Of a stretch of 49,080 nucleotides of DNA, positions 6,474 through 13,739 are shown in pieces (within the stretch, counting starts at the first letter, position 1; every line of letters begins with the position of its first letter). The notes beneath the pieces are model-generated. The model ran no database searches. It was not told the DNA's origin and worked only from the letters and a program-made list of their open reading frames with translations. This DNA comes from a virus, in IMG/VR virus record IMGVR_UViG_3300020219_000020, positions 1-49,080 of that record, one strand, 5' to 3'. The translations under genes and the position numbers were made by a program.

Positions 6474-7288
6474 CACCTATCATTGAAATTGAAGGGGGAA
6501 CGGTTAATAGAGTCACACTAGACGAGAGAACGGGCATAATTAGGAAGGAATTTGCTCTAGGTAACGGAGTGGAGGTGTCGATTGCGAAGAGACTTGTTTC
6601 TGAGTGGGAATCTATGCGCAAAATTAAACAAACTCCGGTAGCAAAGGGAATTTTAGATTCTGTGATTTTTATGTCTTACGTTGATGGAGAAAAACATCTT
6701 GACCAAGCGATTGATTCTTATCCTGTGGGAACAGCAGCGCGAATATACCAACAGGCAGGACAATCACTTGCAGATATCCACAACGTTATCCACATGAATG
6801 CGAGTAGATATCACAAGGCACATGAGGTCAAATACTACGATCTTATTAGACGCAATGAGGACAACTTGAAAACTGTGGGCGTTTCTTCTCTTGCTTTATA
6901 CGAATCACTAAGAGACTCCTATGATAAAAAAGAAATAGACAAGCAGGGTCTTGCCTGGACACACGGAGATTATTGGCTTAACAACCTTATTGGTAAAAGG
7001 ATCAATGGTCATTTTCAGCTAAACGCAATTATAGACTGGGAGCTTGCAGGACTAGGCTCTCCTTACGAAGACTTCGCTATAGTGAAGATGTCTATTGAGG
7101 ATCAGCATGAGCAAGCAACGCAATCATTCTGGAAGGGATATGGAGCAAAGCCAAAACCAGAATTACAAAGACATTTTGCGATTGTTAAAACACTTGAATG
7201 GATGGTTTCTGACGAAGAAGGAATTAGCGAAAAGTTTGAAACAGACTTTTATAAACCAAAAATTGCCCAGATACGAAATGTTTTATGA
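6470..7288 (+). CDS. APH/choline-kinase-type phosphotransferase (272 aa)
   Basis: The two diagnostic motifs of the aminoglycoside/choline kinase fold are present: HGDYWLNN (residues 165-172, catalytic Asp and Mg-binding Asn) and IIDWE (187-191, metal-binding Asp). The N-lobe has RKEFALGN and a Lys (K40 in VSIAKRL) in place of a standard P-loop. Length is near the usual 260-300. The family phosphorylates small alcohols such as aminoglycosides, choline, homoserine or sugars. The neighbours are an unknown Rossmann-like protein and a sugar isomerase-like protein, so a sugar or head-group kinase is more likely than drug resistance. It overlaps both flanking genes by ATGA. Confidence 0.8.
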   Translation: MTPIIEIEGGTVNRVTLDERTGIIRKEFALGNGVEVSIAKRLVSEWESMRKIKQTPVAKGILDSVIFMSYVDGEKHLDQAIDSYPVGTAARIYQQAGQSLADIHNVIHMNASRYHKAHEVKYYDLIRRNEDNLKTVGVSSLALYESLRDSYDKKEIDKQGLAWTHGDYWLNNLIGKRINGHFQLNAIIDWELAGLGSPYEDFAIVKMSIEDQHEQATQSFWKGYGAKPKPELQRHFAIVKTLEWMVSDEEGISEKFETDFYKPKIAQIRNVL

Positions 7289-7491
7289 GTAAAGAAATGG
7301 GAGACACGTTTTTTCAAGGAATTAATGGTGGAGAAAAGCCAATTATAGGAGCAACATTGCCAAACGGGACTCGCGTAGTGGGAACGAATGCAGAGTGGTT
7401 ATTAAAACTTCTACCTAAACTGAGTTCGATACCACCAGAAGTGGAGGTGTTACAACCAACTAGCGCGCAGGTTATAAAGGATAGGGACTAA
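7285..7491 (+). CDS. Hypothetical protein, 68 aa
   Basis: The start overlaps the kinase stop (ATGA). The sequence reads MSKEMGDTFFQGINGGEKPI, then LPNGTRVVGTNAEWLLKLLP, and ends SAQVIKDRD. It is small and soluble with no known motif. Its position inside a tightly packed operon, with a stop one base before the next start, supports a real gene. Confidence 0.6.
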   Translation: MSKEMGDTFFQGINGGEKPIIGATLPNGTRVVGTNAEWLLKLLPKLSSIPPEVEVLQPTSAQVIKDRD

Positions 7492-7492
7492 T

Positions 7493-8065
7493 ATGCGAGA
7501 ACAAGATAATCACTATCATGCCCGTAGTCGGTACAAAGAAACTGAGCCAATAGACTATCTCAACTTGATACAAGATATTGCAGAGGTTCAAGAAAAAAAA
7601 GGAGCATCACTCAATGTTCATTTACCGCTCGAAATACAGCATCCCGACGTCTATTCTGATTTAGACCAAGGTGTGAATTTTATCTTATTTGCAGAAGTAG
7701 CAAAAAAAGCATTCAATGTTTTGTTGTATTGGGAAAATTCGCCGGAACAAGTGTACGACGGGGAAGATTGGGTATTGAAGCATGGTCAAACAAATTGGGA
7801 GAATATACCTGATACGATTGATCTGACTCTTGATACAGGCCACTTGATGCTTGGAGCAAGGGATATTGCAGAGGCTAGGGATCGCTTAGAAAATGTTCTG
7901 TTTATCTATGGCGAGCAAATCAAGCATGTTCATGTTCACGAAAATGATCTGGTCCACGACGATCACTTAGCTACTGGGACCGTTATAGATGAAGCGCTAT
8001 TAGAAAAACTTAAACAAGGTAGAACGTATATCTTTGAACGACCAGAAGTACCAAGTAAAACTTGA
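7493..8065 (+). CDS. Xylose isomerase-like TIM-barrel protein, short (190 aa)
   Basis: The sequence has the marks of the sugar isomerase/endonuclease IV TIM-barrel superfamily: LLYWENSP (Glu81, a usual metal ligand), LTLDTGH (Asp114, His117), KHVHVHEND (His147, His149) and DDHLATGTV (His158). At 190 residues it is much shorter than the usual 260-300 and lacks the first strands. It may be a truncated or minimal version. Family members isomerise or epimerise sugars, or cleave at abasic sites. The adjacent kinase and nearby glycosyltransferases favour sugar chemistry. Confidence 0.7.
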   Translation: MREQDNHYHARSRYKETEPIDYLNLIQDIAEVQEKKGASLNVHLPLEIQHPDVYSDLDQGVNFILFAEVAKKAFNVLLYWENSPEQVYDGEDWVLKHGQTNWENIPDTIDLTLDTGHLMLGARDIAEARDRLENVLFIYGEQIKHVHVHENDLVHDDHLATGTVIDEALLEKLKQGRTYIFERPEVPSKT

Positions 8066-8092
8066 TTTTATAAATATTCACAGGAGGACTCT

Positions 8093-8932
8093 ATGACAGG
8101 ATTTGATGAACTAAAAGAAACAGCAGATGCGATTCGTGAGCAGGTGGAAGCCAGAAAAGAACAGGAAAGGGGGGTGGCGGTCAGTGGTGGAATGGCAGCT
8201 ATTCAAGCTAATGAAACTTTGCGTAAGCTCTACAAGGACAATGCGCAGATAGGAAGCGAGAACGTCGGCGATACAATTCCTATGCTCAAGATTCATAGTA
8301 CCGGCAAGAGCAGTACTAACGAGCTGGCTGATGGATCAGAGCCGGATAACGGAAGCTACTTCTACACCAAGACCAGAGAGGCTTGGAAAACAGTGGATAT
8401 TCATGTTGTCACTATCTCTAGGGGGTATAAGTCTGAGGGAATTAATGATGATCCGATAACTGGAAAGAAGAAACTAGTGTTCACTCAGATCATGGCTGGA
8501 GTAATTATCACGCAAAATCCTGGATTACCTGCCTCATTGCTCCCGTTTTTCATGTACTTGAGTGGAAAGAAGTTGCAACCCTTATGGAGCTTTGGGAAGG
8601 AAGCGAGTGCTTACACGAAACATACCAGCCTTCCGATCCCTTTGTTCTGCCTTACTATTCAGCTTGGCGCGAAACAAGAAAAGACATCTTTTGGTAATAT
8701 TTGGCTTCCCACCTTTTCCATACTTAAGGATAATACAGGATTTCCGGTGGTTATAACCGATGAAGCGCTTTTCCATAAGCTGAATCGAGCAGTGGTAAAG
8801 GCGGGAGAAACTGTAGCGCAGATTATCAGTAGTAGTGAAGTGATCGCCGATAAGTCAGACAATCTACAGTCACTTGGAGAGAATCAAGGAGCCTGGGCTA
8901 ATATTGCCGACGCGACTGATATTCCATTTTAA
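8093..8932 (+). CDS. Probable ssDNA-binding/recombination protein with SSB-like tail (279 aa)
   Basis: An AGGAGG site precedes ATG 8093. The N-terminus is a charged helix (DELKETADAIREQVEARKEQ). The central part (residues about 55-220) is strand-rich, and the final residues ANIADATDIPF closely match the acidic Asp-Ile-Pro-Phe tip by which bacterial SSB proteins recruit partners. The next genes are a ParB-like protein and a RusA resolvase, so a DNA-replication or recombination role fits. I infer a phage ssDNA-binding protein; the body of the protein matches no OB-fold family I can name. Confidence 0.55.
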   Translation: MTGFDELKETADAIREQVEARKEQERGVAVSGGMAAIQANETLRKLYKDNAQIGSENVGDTIPMLKIHSTGKSSTNELADGSEPDNGSYFYTKTREAWKTVDIHVVTISRGYKSEGINDDPITGKKKLVFTQIMAGVIITQNPGLPASLLPFFMYLSGKKLQPLWSFGKEASAYTKHTSLPIPLFCLTIQLGAKQEKTSFGNIWLPTFSILKDNTGFPVVITDEALFHKLNRAVVKAGETVAQIISSSEVIADKSDNLQSLGENQGAWANIADATDIPF

Positions 8933-8974
8933 TTAGTGAAGAAAAGTATAAAGAAAGGAGGTGAATTACTTTTT

Positions 8975-9733
8975 ATGAGTTTTGTACCAAACGAAAACAA
9001 TGTGACGGAAATGAAAATATATAAGACAAAAGAGTACGGTATGTTTTTAATTATCCCTGGGAACAGGGAAATAAATAGACTCGACGTACAGCGATTAGCG
9101 GAAAAAATATCACACAGAGATAAGTTGAATGTTAATCCAATAATCGTAAACGAACATTTCGGTATTGTTGATGGACAGCACCGCTTAGAAGCTGCCAAGA
9201 TGCAAGAAGTGTTTATTTATTACATGATTGATAAAGACGCTACTCTGGAGGACGTGCAAATGCTTAATACATTTGTTAGACCATGGTCGTTACCCCATTA
9301 TCTCAGTAGTTATATTCAAGGGGGTGGTGAACGAGCTTACCATTACCAGAAGTTAAGCGAATTTGTCGCTAGTTACGGATTATCTCCCAGCCGGAGTGCA
9401 TCTCTGCTTATGGGTATTAACTCAGTAAGCAATAAAGGTATGTATTCTATAATCAAACAGGGGGATTTTCGCGTCCGGGATGAAGAGAAAGCAAAGGAGA
9501 TAGCGCGAGAATTGATTGCTTTGCAAGAAATGTCAAAGGGGTCTGTTGCTCGCAGTCGGATATTTATTGCTGCTCTTTCGGCAATGAGAAAAATAGTTGA
9601 CATTAATGAAATGATTATTCTGATGCGCAAAAACAGAAAAATGTTGTCACAGCAATCGACAATTACGGGATACAAAGAACACTTGGAAGAAATTTGGAAT
9701 AGCATGAACAAGAATAAAATAATTATCCGTTAA
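8975..9733 (+). CDS. ParB/Srx-fold nuclease-like protein (252 aa)
   Basis: The start was placed at ATG 8975, after AAAGGAGGTGA (8955-8965); an in-frame GTG at 8936 lies before that site. Residues about 38-75 carry the ParB N-terminal signature: RLAEKI, then NPIIVNEHFGIVDGQHRLEA with the GxHR motif (GQHR, 67-70). Family members load onto DNA with CTP, or act as nucleases or ATPases in phage. The C-terminal half is helical and has an SPSRSASLLMG helix-turn-helix-like part. A perfect inverted repeat follows the stop. The role may be partition, transcription control or DNA processing. Confidence 0.7.
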   Translation: MSFVPNENNVTEMKIYKTKEYGMFLIIPGNREINRLDVQRLAEKISHRDKLNVNPIIVNEHFGIVDGQHRLEAAKMQEVFIYYMIDKDATLEDVQMLNTFVRPWSLPHYLSSYIQGGGERAYHYQKLSEFVASYGLSPSRSASLLMGINSVSNKGMYSIIKQGDFRVRDEEKAKEIARELIALQEMSKGSVARSRIFIAALSAMRKIVDINEMIILMRKNRKMLSQQSTITGYKEHLEEIWNSMNKNKIIIR

Positions 9734-9745
9734 TGCTTGTTACAT

Positions 9746-9774
9746 CCCAAGCATATAAGACAGATATGCTTGGG
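9746..9774. other. Perfect 11-bp inverted repeat
   Basis: CCCAAGCATAT (9746-9756) and ATATGCTTGGG (9764-9774) form a perfect stem with a 7-base loop, 13 bases after the ParB-like gene. There is no T-run after it, so it is not a typical intrinsic terminator. It could be a protein-binding palindrome, a processing site or a weak terminator. Confidence 0.75.
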
Positions 9775-9792
9775 AAACAATAATGAATAATT

Positions 9793-9930
9793 ATGAAATC
9801 GTTGATTTGTGAAGACTGCAAAAGAACATATTTGAGAAAGTTTTCAAGATTTTGCGATTTTTGCGTTACACAGAGAAGGAATAAGAGAATTAGGTTAAAA
9901 AGAAGGAAGAATACCGGACTTACGCATTAG
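9793..9930 (+). CDS. Small basic zinc-knuckle protein (45 aa)
   Basis: ATG 9793 opens a protein with ICEDCKRTY and RFCDFCVTQ (two CxxC pairs, residues about 6-25), then a very basic tail (RNKRIRLKRRKN). This suits an RNA- or DNA-binding zinc knuckle. The -1 frame directly after the A-rich stretch near 9897 continues with a well-formed 44-residue sequence up to 10028, so the gene may be longer through a frameshift, or be broken. Confidence 0.5.
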   Translation: MKSLICEDCKRTYLRKFSRFCDFCVTQRRNKRIRLKRRKNTGLTH

Positions 9931-10028
9931 AAGATGCGAACTTCCATACCGACAATGAAGCAATCCAAGTACTTAGTGATAATTTGAAAGCGAAATACAA
10001 AAAACTATGCCGATCACATATAGATTAG
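9894..10028 (+). other. Open frame without start, possible frameshift extension
   Basis: From GTT 9894 to TAG 10028 the frame reads VKKKEEYRTYALEDANFHTD and then QVLSDNLKAKYKKLCRSHID. It has no start codon and begins just after a stop, but overlaps the A-rich end of the zinc-knuckle gene in the -1 frame. The composition is protein-like. Either a frameshift (programmed or mutational) joins the two, or this is a remnant. Confidence 0.3.
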
Positions 10029-10375
10029 ATATTACCCCCGTAGCAAAACCCAGAATGACTCAGGCTGATAAGTGGAAAAAAAGACCCTCAACGGATAAGT
10101 ATTGGCAATACAAAGATGATTTGCGCAAGCTGTGTATGGCCTATCACTACAAGATTACAAACCAACTGGATGTCATATTTTATATTGAAATGCCGAGGTC
10201 TTGGTCAAAAAAGAAGCGGGAGATGATGAGAGGGGAACCGCACCAGCAGGTTCCAGATACAGATAATCTTATGAAGGGGTTCAAAGACGCACTTGCTGAC
10301 CAAGATTGCGCTATTTGGGATGAGCGTGGAAGAAAATATTGGTCAGAGAAGGGAGCGATAGAAATCCATAGTTAA
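10007..10375 (+). CDS. rusA: RusA-type Holliday junction resolvase
   Basis: The 122-residue length and the motif PDTDNLMKGFKDAL (residues 83-96, with Asp84/Asp86-Asn87, Lys90 and Asp94), followed by a further acidic position near 100 (QDCAIWDE), match RusA resolvases. These cut four-way DNA junctions as dimers using clustered aspartates. In phages the enzyme resolves recombination or replication intermediates before packaging. The usual DD pair after the Asn-Lys-Asp core is here QD, a small deviation. The neighbouring SSB-tail and ParB-like genes fit a DNA-processing group. Confidence 0.85.
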   Translation: MPITYRLDITPVAKPRMTQADKWKKRPSTDKYWQYKDDLRKLCMAYHYKITNQLDVIFYIEMPRSWSKKKREMMRGEPHQQVPDTDNLMKGFKDALADQDCAIWDERGRKYWSEKGAIEIHS

Positions 10376-10390
10376 CTAAACCTTTACTAT
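10373..10390 (+). repeat. TAACTAAACCTTTACTAT boundary motif, copy 4
   Basis: The motif lies directly after rusA and before the next small gene. With copy 5 at 15388 it shares the longer form TAACTAAACCTTTACT. Confidence 0.7.
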
Positions 10391-10419
10391 TGATAAGAGT
10401 ATGTAGTACATTTGACGTA

Positions 10420-10665
10420 ATGCTCGGTAAACAAAAGACTATCAAAGATTTGCATGACCGGTTGAAACAAGAAGGTATTGAAGGATACGGAACTGTTCAT
10501 AACTTTCGGGATAAATGGCTTATTCCAAGAGAACGGGGCGGTTCTTTTTGTTGCCGGTGGGATGAAAAACACAAGTATTACCGGACCTTTACCCAAGAAG
10601 ACATAGAAGAGATAGTCGTTGCGTTCAAGGATGGGGGACCGCAGAAATGGAGCTATATAATATGA
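10420..10665 (+). CDS. Small putative DNA-binding protein (81 aa)
   Basis: The ATG at 10420 was preferred; the frame is open from a TTG at 10390. Residues TIKDLHDRLKQEGIEGYGTV (about 7-26) followed by HNFRDKWLIPRERGGSFCCR fit a helix-turn-helix with a wing, in the manner of MerR-like or excisionase-like proteins. The C-terminal part (FTQEDIEEIVVAFKDGG) is typical of the second helix of such proteins. A regulator is likely, with no known target. Confidence 0.55.
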   Translation: MLGKQKTIKDLHDRLKQEGIEGYGTVHNFRDKWLIPRERGGSFCCRWDEKHKYYRTFTQEDIEEIVVAFKDGGPQKWSYII

Positions 10666-10895
10666 ACTCGCTTGATCTAATGAACATTACAGTCATTGGT
10701 GTTGATGGGCGTGTACGAACGGTTCCTAGTCATCTAAAAAAACAATTACTAGCTCAGGGATTTCGGATCATTACCAATGCTAGAGAGGAATATTATGCGC
10801 AACACGACAAGACGCTAAAAGATGGTGGCTGGCAGCAAGAGAATATTATTGAAGATATAGATGCTGTGAATTTTCTGGAAGTTGAAAAGATATGA
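10647..10895 (+). CDS. Hypothetical protein, 82 aa
   Basis: It overlaps the preceding gene by 19 bases; ATG 10647 follows a GGGGGA site, and a second ATG lies at 10662. The sequence TVIGVDGRVRTVPSHLKKQL, then AQGFRIITNAREEYYAQ, is compact, and the C-terminus is acidic. No family is recognised. The stop overlaps the start of the glycosyltransferase gene that follows, suggesting coupling. Confidence 0.6.
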   Translation: MELYNMNSLDLMNITVIGVDGRVRTVPSHLKKQLLAQGFRIITNAREEYYAQHDKTLKDGGWQQENIIEDIDAVNFLEVEKI

Positions 10896-12007
10896 TATCT
10901 GTTAAATATTTTGCTCCCTGGAAAGATCACAGTGGTTACGGTAACGCTTCACGCGCTTTTATTACTGCCCTTTACTGTGCAGGGGTCAATACCACGACGG
11001 AACTAGTGGTACAGGTTCCTGAGAAATCACATTACGGATTGCCAGAACACATTGCCAGTTCGCTAGAGAATCGGGATATTGATTACAAAATAAAGATACT
11101 TCACTGTACGCCGGATATGATTCCTCGTTACATGGAGGCTGGAAAATATCATATTTCCCATTTGTTTACCGAAACAGACCGGCTTCCCGCCAGTTGGATT
11201 GCACCTCTGAATACAGTTGGGGAAATATGGACAGCGTCAGAAAGACAAGCGCAGATGTTTCGTGGTTCTGGTATAAAAGTGCCGATACACAGCTTTGCGC
11301 AGCCAATAAATATCATGGCAGGGGAGGAACGGATTGCTCCCCTTGAAATACGATATAAAAAGGATTTTACTTTTTACAGTATCTTTCAATGGATTGACCG
11401 GAAAAATCCGCGAGGACTACTAAGAGCGTACTGGCGGGAATTCGAGGGAAATAATAACGTAACTTTACTTCTTAAAACTTATCGGGTGAATTATAGTGAA
11501 AGGGAGTATGCTCTTATCAAAAGCGATATAGCTGCGTGGAGATTAGAATTGAATCAAGGCCATTATCCGAAAATATTGCTGGTAAATAAATTGCTACAGG
11601 AACGGGATATGCCTCGTATTCATGCCTATGCAGATTGTTATGTGAACGCTAGTAGTTCTGAGGGGTGGTCAAGACCGGTACATGAGGCAATAATTATGGG
11701 AAAGCCAGTTATTAGCGCCGATAATGGAGGGATAACTGACTACCTGACTGAGGATTCTTACTACCGCGTCAAGAGCTTTCCGGTTGTTGCTACTGAGGTA
11801 TCTCATATTCCTTGGTACACAAAAGACCAGAGTTGGTGGGATATTGATGAAGCAGATTTAGGCAATACAATGAAAACTGTGTTCTTAGAAACTAATCGTC
11901 ATGCAAGAGCTGGCAGAGCAAAGCAGTGGGCTATGGAACATACATCATATCAAGAAGTTGGACGACAGATGAAAGAACGGTTAGTGCAGATCAGTAGAAT
12001 CTTTTGA
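10892..12007 (+). CDS. GT-B glycosyltransferase, family 4-like (371 aa)
   Basis: The C-terminal domain carries the GT4 nucleotide-sugar site: YVNASSSEGWSRPVHEAII with the E-x7-E type acid pair (SSEGWSRPVHE), then GKPVISADNGG. The N-terminal domain has SGYGNASRAFITAL, the glycine-rich acceptor-side loop. The two Rossmann domains span about residues 1-165 and 170-371, the normal length. Such enzymes retain the sugar configuration and build polysaccharide, glycolipid or glycoprotein. This is the first of a run of glycan genes; the start overlaps the preceding stop (ATGA). Confidence 0.85.
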   Translation: MISVKYFAPWKDHSGYGNASRAFITALYCAGVNTTTELVVQVPEKSHYGLPEHIASSLENRDIDYKIKILHCTPDMIPRYMEAGKYHISHLFTETDRLPASWIAPLNTVGEIWTASERQAQMFRGSGIKVPIHSFAQPINIMAGEERIAPLEIRYKKDFTFYSIFQWIDRKNPRGLLRAYWREFEGNNNVTLLLKTYRVNYSEREYALIKSDIAAWRLELNQGHYPKILLVNKLLQERDMPRIHAYADCYVNASSSEGWSRPVHEAIIMGKPVISADNGGITDYLTEDSYYRVKSFPVVATEVSHIPWYTKDQSWWDIDEADLGNTMKTVFLETNRHARAGRAKQWAMEHTSYQEVGRQMKERLVQISRIF

Positions 12008-12009
12008 CC

Positions 12010-12261
12010 ATGAAATCACGGACTGGAAAAGATGAAAACTCACAGGAGAATTGCACTAGTTGTCTTATGAGCAAAACGAAGAAGGATATGCTGCGCATTG
12101 CTTCTGAGAGAAAAGATCGTTGGTACTGTATTTCTTGCCTACTGCGCTCATTACCGGCAATGATGGTAAGGAAAGGCAAGAGCGAAGATGATATGTCGTT
12201 ATTATTAGGAATAAGATATTTTCTGAAAAAGAAAGGACTTGTAAATGACAAAGTTAATTAA
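12010..12261 (+). CDS. Small zinc-ribbon protein (83 aa)
   Basis: ATG 12010 was taken; a TTG at 12004 overlapping the upstream stop is possible. NCTSCLMSK and WYCISCLLRSL give two CxxC pairs about 25 residues apart (a zinc ribbon). The C-terminus is basic with KKKGLVNDKVN. It interrupts the glycan cassette and overlaps the next gene by 17 bases. A regulatory or nucleic-acid-binding role is possible. Confidence 0.55.
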   Translation: MKSRTGKDENSQENCTSCLMSKTKKDMLRIASERKDRWYCISCLLRSLPAMMVRKGKSEDDMSLLLGIRYFLKKKGLVNDKVN

Positions 12262-12625
12262 ACAAGAACAGCCAACACAACAGTTAGCAACGCCAGAGCA
12301 AATACAGGCAATATCGACCATAAAAAATGCTGCTAATGCCACATACGCTGCGGCACAGGAGTTCACATTAGTTATTGAGCAGGTTCTTATGGATCAGTTT
12401 GGATTCACAGAGGAGGAAATTAAAAAACTTCATCGGGAAGTGGAGCGCATACTGACCGTTGTTAGGCAAGCAGAAGGAGCAGGGCTAAATAGTGTGGGAA
12501 TAAGGACTATTAAGATGCTGTCTGAGATAGCTGAAATTAGGCAAGAACGTGAACGTATTGAAGCAACAGGGATTAAATTGCCACCAGTAAACCAGAACGC
12601 TGTCATTATGAAATTATTAAAATAA
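12245..12625 (+). CDS. Helical hypothetical protein (126 aa), MTKLIKQEQ start
   Basis: The N-terminus MTKLIKQEQPTQQL resembles the MKKLTKQEQ starts at 3233 and 14872. The rest is helical: QAISTIKNAANATYAAAQEF, then DQFGFTEEEIKKLHREVERI and IRQERERIEATGIKLPP. There is no cysteine or membrane span. A small coiled-coil adaptor is plausible; no family is recognised. Confidence 0.6.
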   Translation: MTKLIKQEQPTQQLATPEQIQAISTIKNAANATYAAAQEFTLVIEQVLMDQFGFTEEEIKKLHREVERILTVVRQAEGAGLNSVGIRTIKMLSEIAEIRQERERIEATGIKLPPVNQNAVIMKLLK

Positions 12626-12663
12626 AGCGATGAGTTAATATTCGTAGAGTTGCTTACGACAAA

Positions 12664-12700
12664 AAGCGGGAAAGCCCACTTCTTTAGAGGCGGGATGAAA
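12664..12700 (+). mobile_element. Hairpin element resembling an IS200/IS605 right end (copy D)
   Basis: GCCCACTTCTTTAGAGGCGGG (hairpin at 12675-12694, loop TTTA, one mismatch) is flanked by AAGCGGGAAA and ATGAAAGC. From memory, this arrangement, a subterminal hairpin ending in GGGATGAA, is common at the right ends of TnpB-carrying IS200/IS605 elements. No transposase or tnpB is present. The following glycosyltransferase gene starts 20 bases after it. Confidence 0.5.
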
Positions 12701-12719
12701 GCACCAATCAATAGGTAAT

Positions 12720-13739
12720 ATGGCTAAAATACTATATTTAAGTGTACATTCTGTGCTAGAGAGGGATGAAGTATCCCTCTTCCAAGAGTTGGGTCATACT
12801 GTTTTCAGCTTGCATGGAGCCTATCAGTTTGGATCTGGGGACGGGAAACGTCCAGCCCTGCCAATGGAGGTCGAAGCACATCTTCATGACCTAGCTTTGC
12901 AATGTAGTAGAGACAATCTTTTGCCGGAACTTGTTGATTGGGCTGACATCATTATGTTCATGCACAAGACAGATTGGATTGAGAATAACTGGAGTAAAAT
13001 AAAAAACAAAAAGGTGATTTGGCGGTCTATTGGACAGAGTTCTCAACTAGACGAACAGGAATTATCTCGGTGGCGAGGTAAGGGACTCAAGATTGTTCGG
13101 TATTCCCCTCGCGAAGATACCATCCCTAGCTTTCAAGGAAGAGATGCTCTCATTCGTTTTTATAAAGATGAAGAAGAGTACGCAGGGTATATTGGCGCTA
13201 ATCCCCAGGTGATTAATGTGTCTCAGGCTATGTTCGGTAATGAAACCGTAGGTTCGCGGGGAGATCACATGAATGTGGATATATTAAAGAATGTCTTGGC
13301 GGGAATGCCTTGGAAGATATTTGGTCCTGATAACGACTTTGCCGCAGAGCATAATGGTGGGTCGCTCCCGTTTGATGATCTAAAAAACATGCTCCGGTTT
13401 AATCGAGTATTTTTCTATACCGGTACTGCTCCTGCTGCCTACACGCTTAGTTTTATCGAGGCAATGATGACTGGTATACCTATTGTAGCCATCGGCCCTA
13501 AGCTGGGCAACAGTGTTTACCCGCAACAACAGACCTATGAGGTCCATGAGATTATACAAAATGAGATAAGCGGGTATTGGTCCGATGAGGTTCCCAAGCT
13601 GCGGGAGTATATCCAATTGCTTCTTGACGATCATGAGAGAGCTAAAGTAATCGGCTCCAGAGGGAGAGCGCGGGCAATCGAATTCTTTGGGAAAGGCAAG
13701 ATACGCCAAGAATGGAAGGTCTTTTTAGAAAATTTGTGA
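12720..13739 (+). CDS. Glycosyltransferase-like protein, GT-B fold (339 aa)
   Basis: The N-terminus MAKILYLSVHSVLERDEVSL is a Rossmann strand-turn. The C-terminal half includes FYTGTAPAAYTLSFIEAMMT followed by GIPIVAIGPKLGN, the pattern of the GT-B donor site (E-A-M-x-x-G-x-P). The last part (HERAKVIGSRGRARAIEFFG) is the typical C-terminal helix. Sugar and acceptor are unknown. It overlaps the methyltransferase gene that follows by 28 bases. An IS-end-like hairpin lies just upstream. Confidence 0.75.
   Translation: MAKILYLSVHSVLERDEVSLFQELGHTVFSLHGAYQFGSGDGKRPALPMEVEAHLHDLALQCSRDNLLPELVDWADIIMFMHKTDWIENNWSKIKNKKVIWRSIGQSSQLDEQELSRWRGKGLKIVRYSPREDTIPSFQGRDALIRFYKDEEEYAGYIGANPQVINVSQAMFGNETVGSRGDHMNVDILKNVLAGMPWKIFGPDNDFAAEHNGGSLPFDDLKNMLRFNRVFFYTGTAPAAYTLSFIEAMMTGIPIVAIGPKLGNSVYPQQQTYEVHEIIQNEISGYWSDEVPKLREYIQLLLDDHERAKVIGSRGRARAIEFFGKGKIRQEWKVFLENL

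Noticed and set aside
6470-7288. Antibiotic resistance gene
   Set aside because: The APH-type motifs fit a broad kinase family; the neighbours point to sugar or small-alcohol metabolism, and nothing shows drug specificity.
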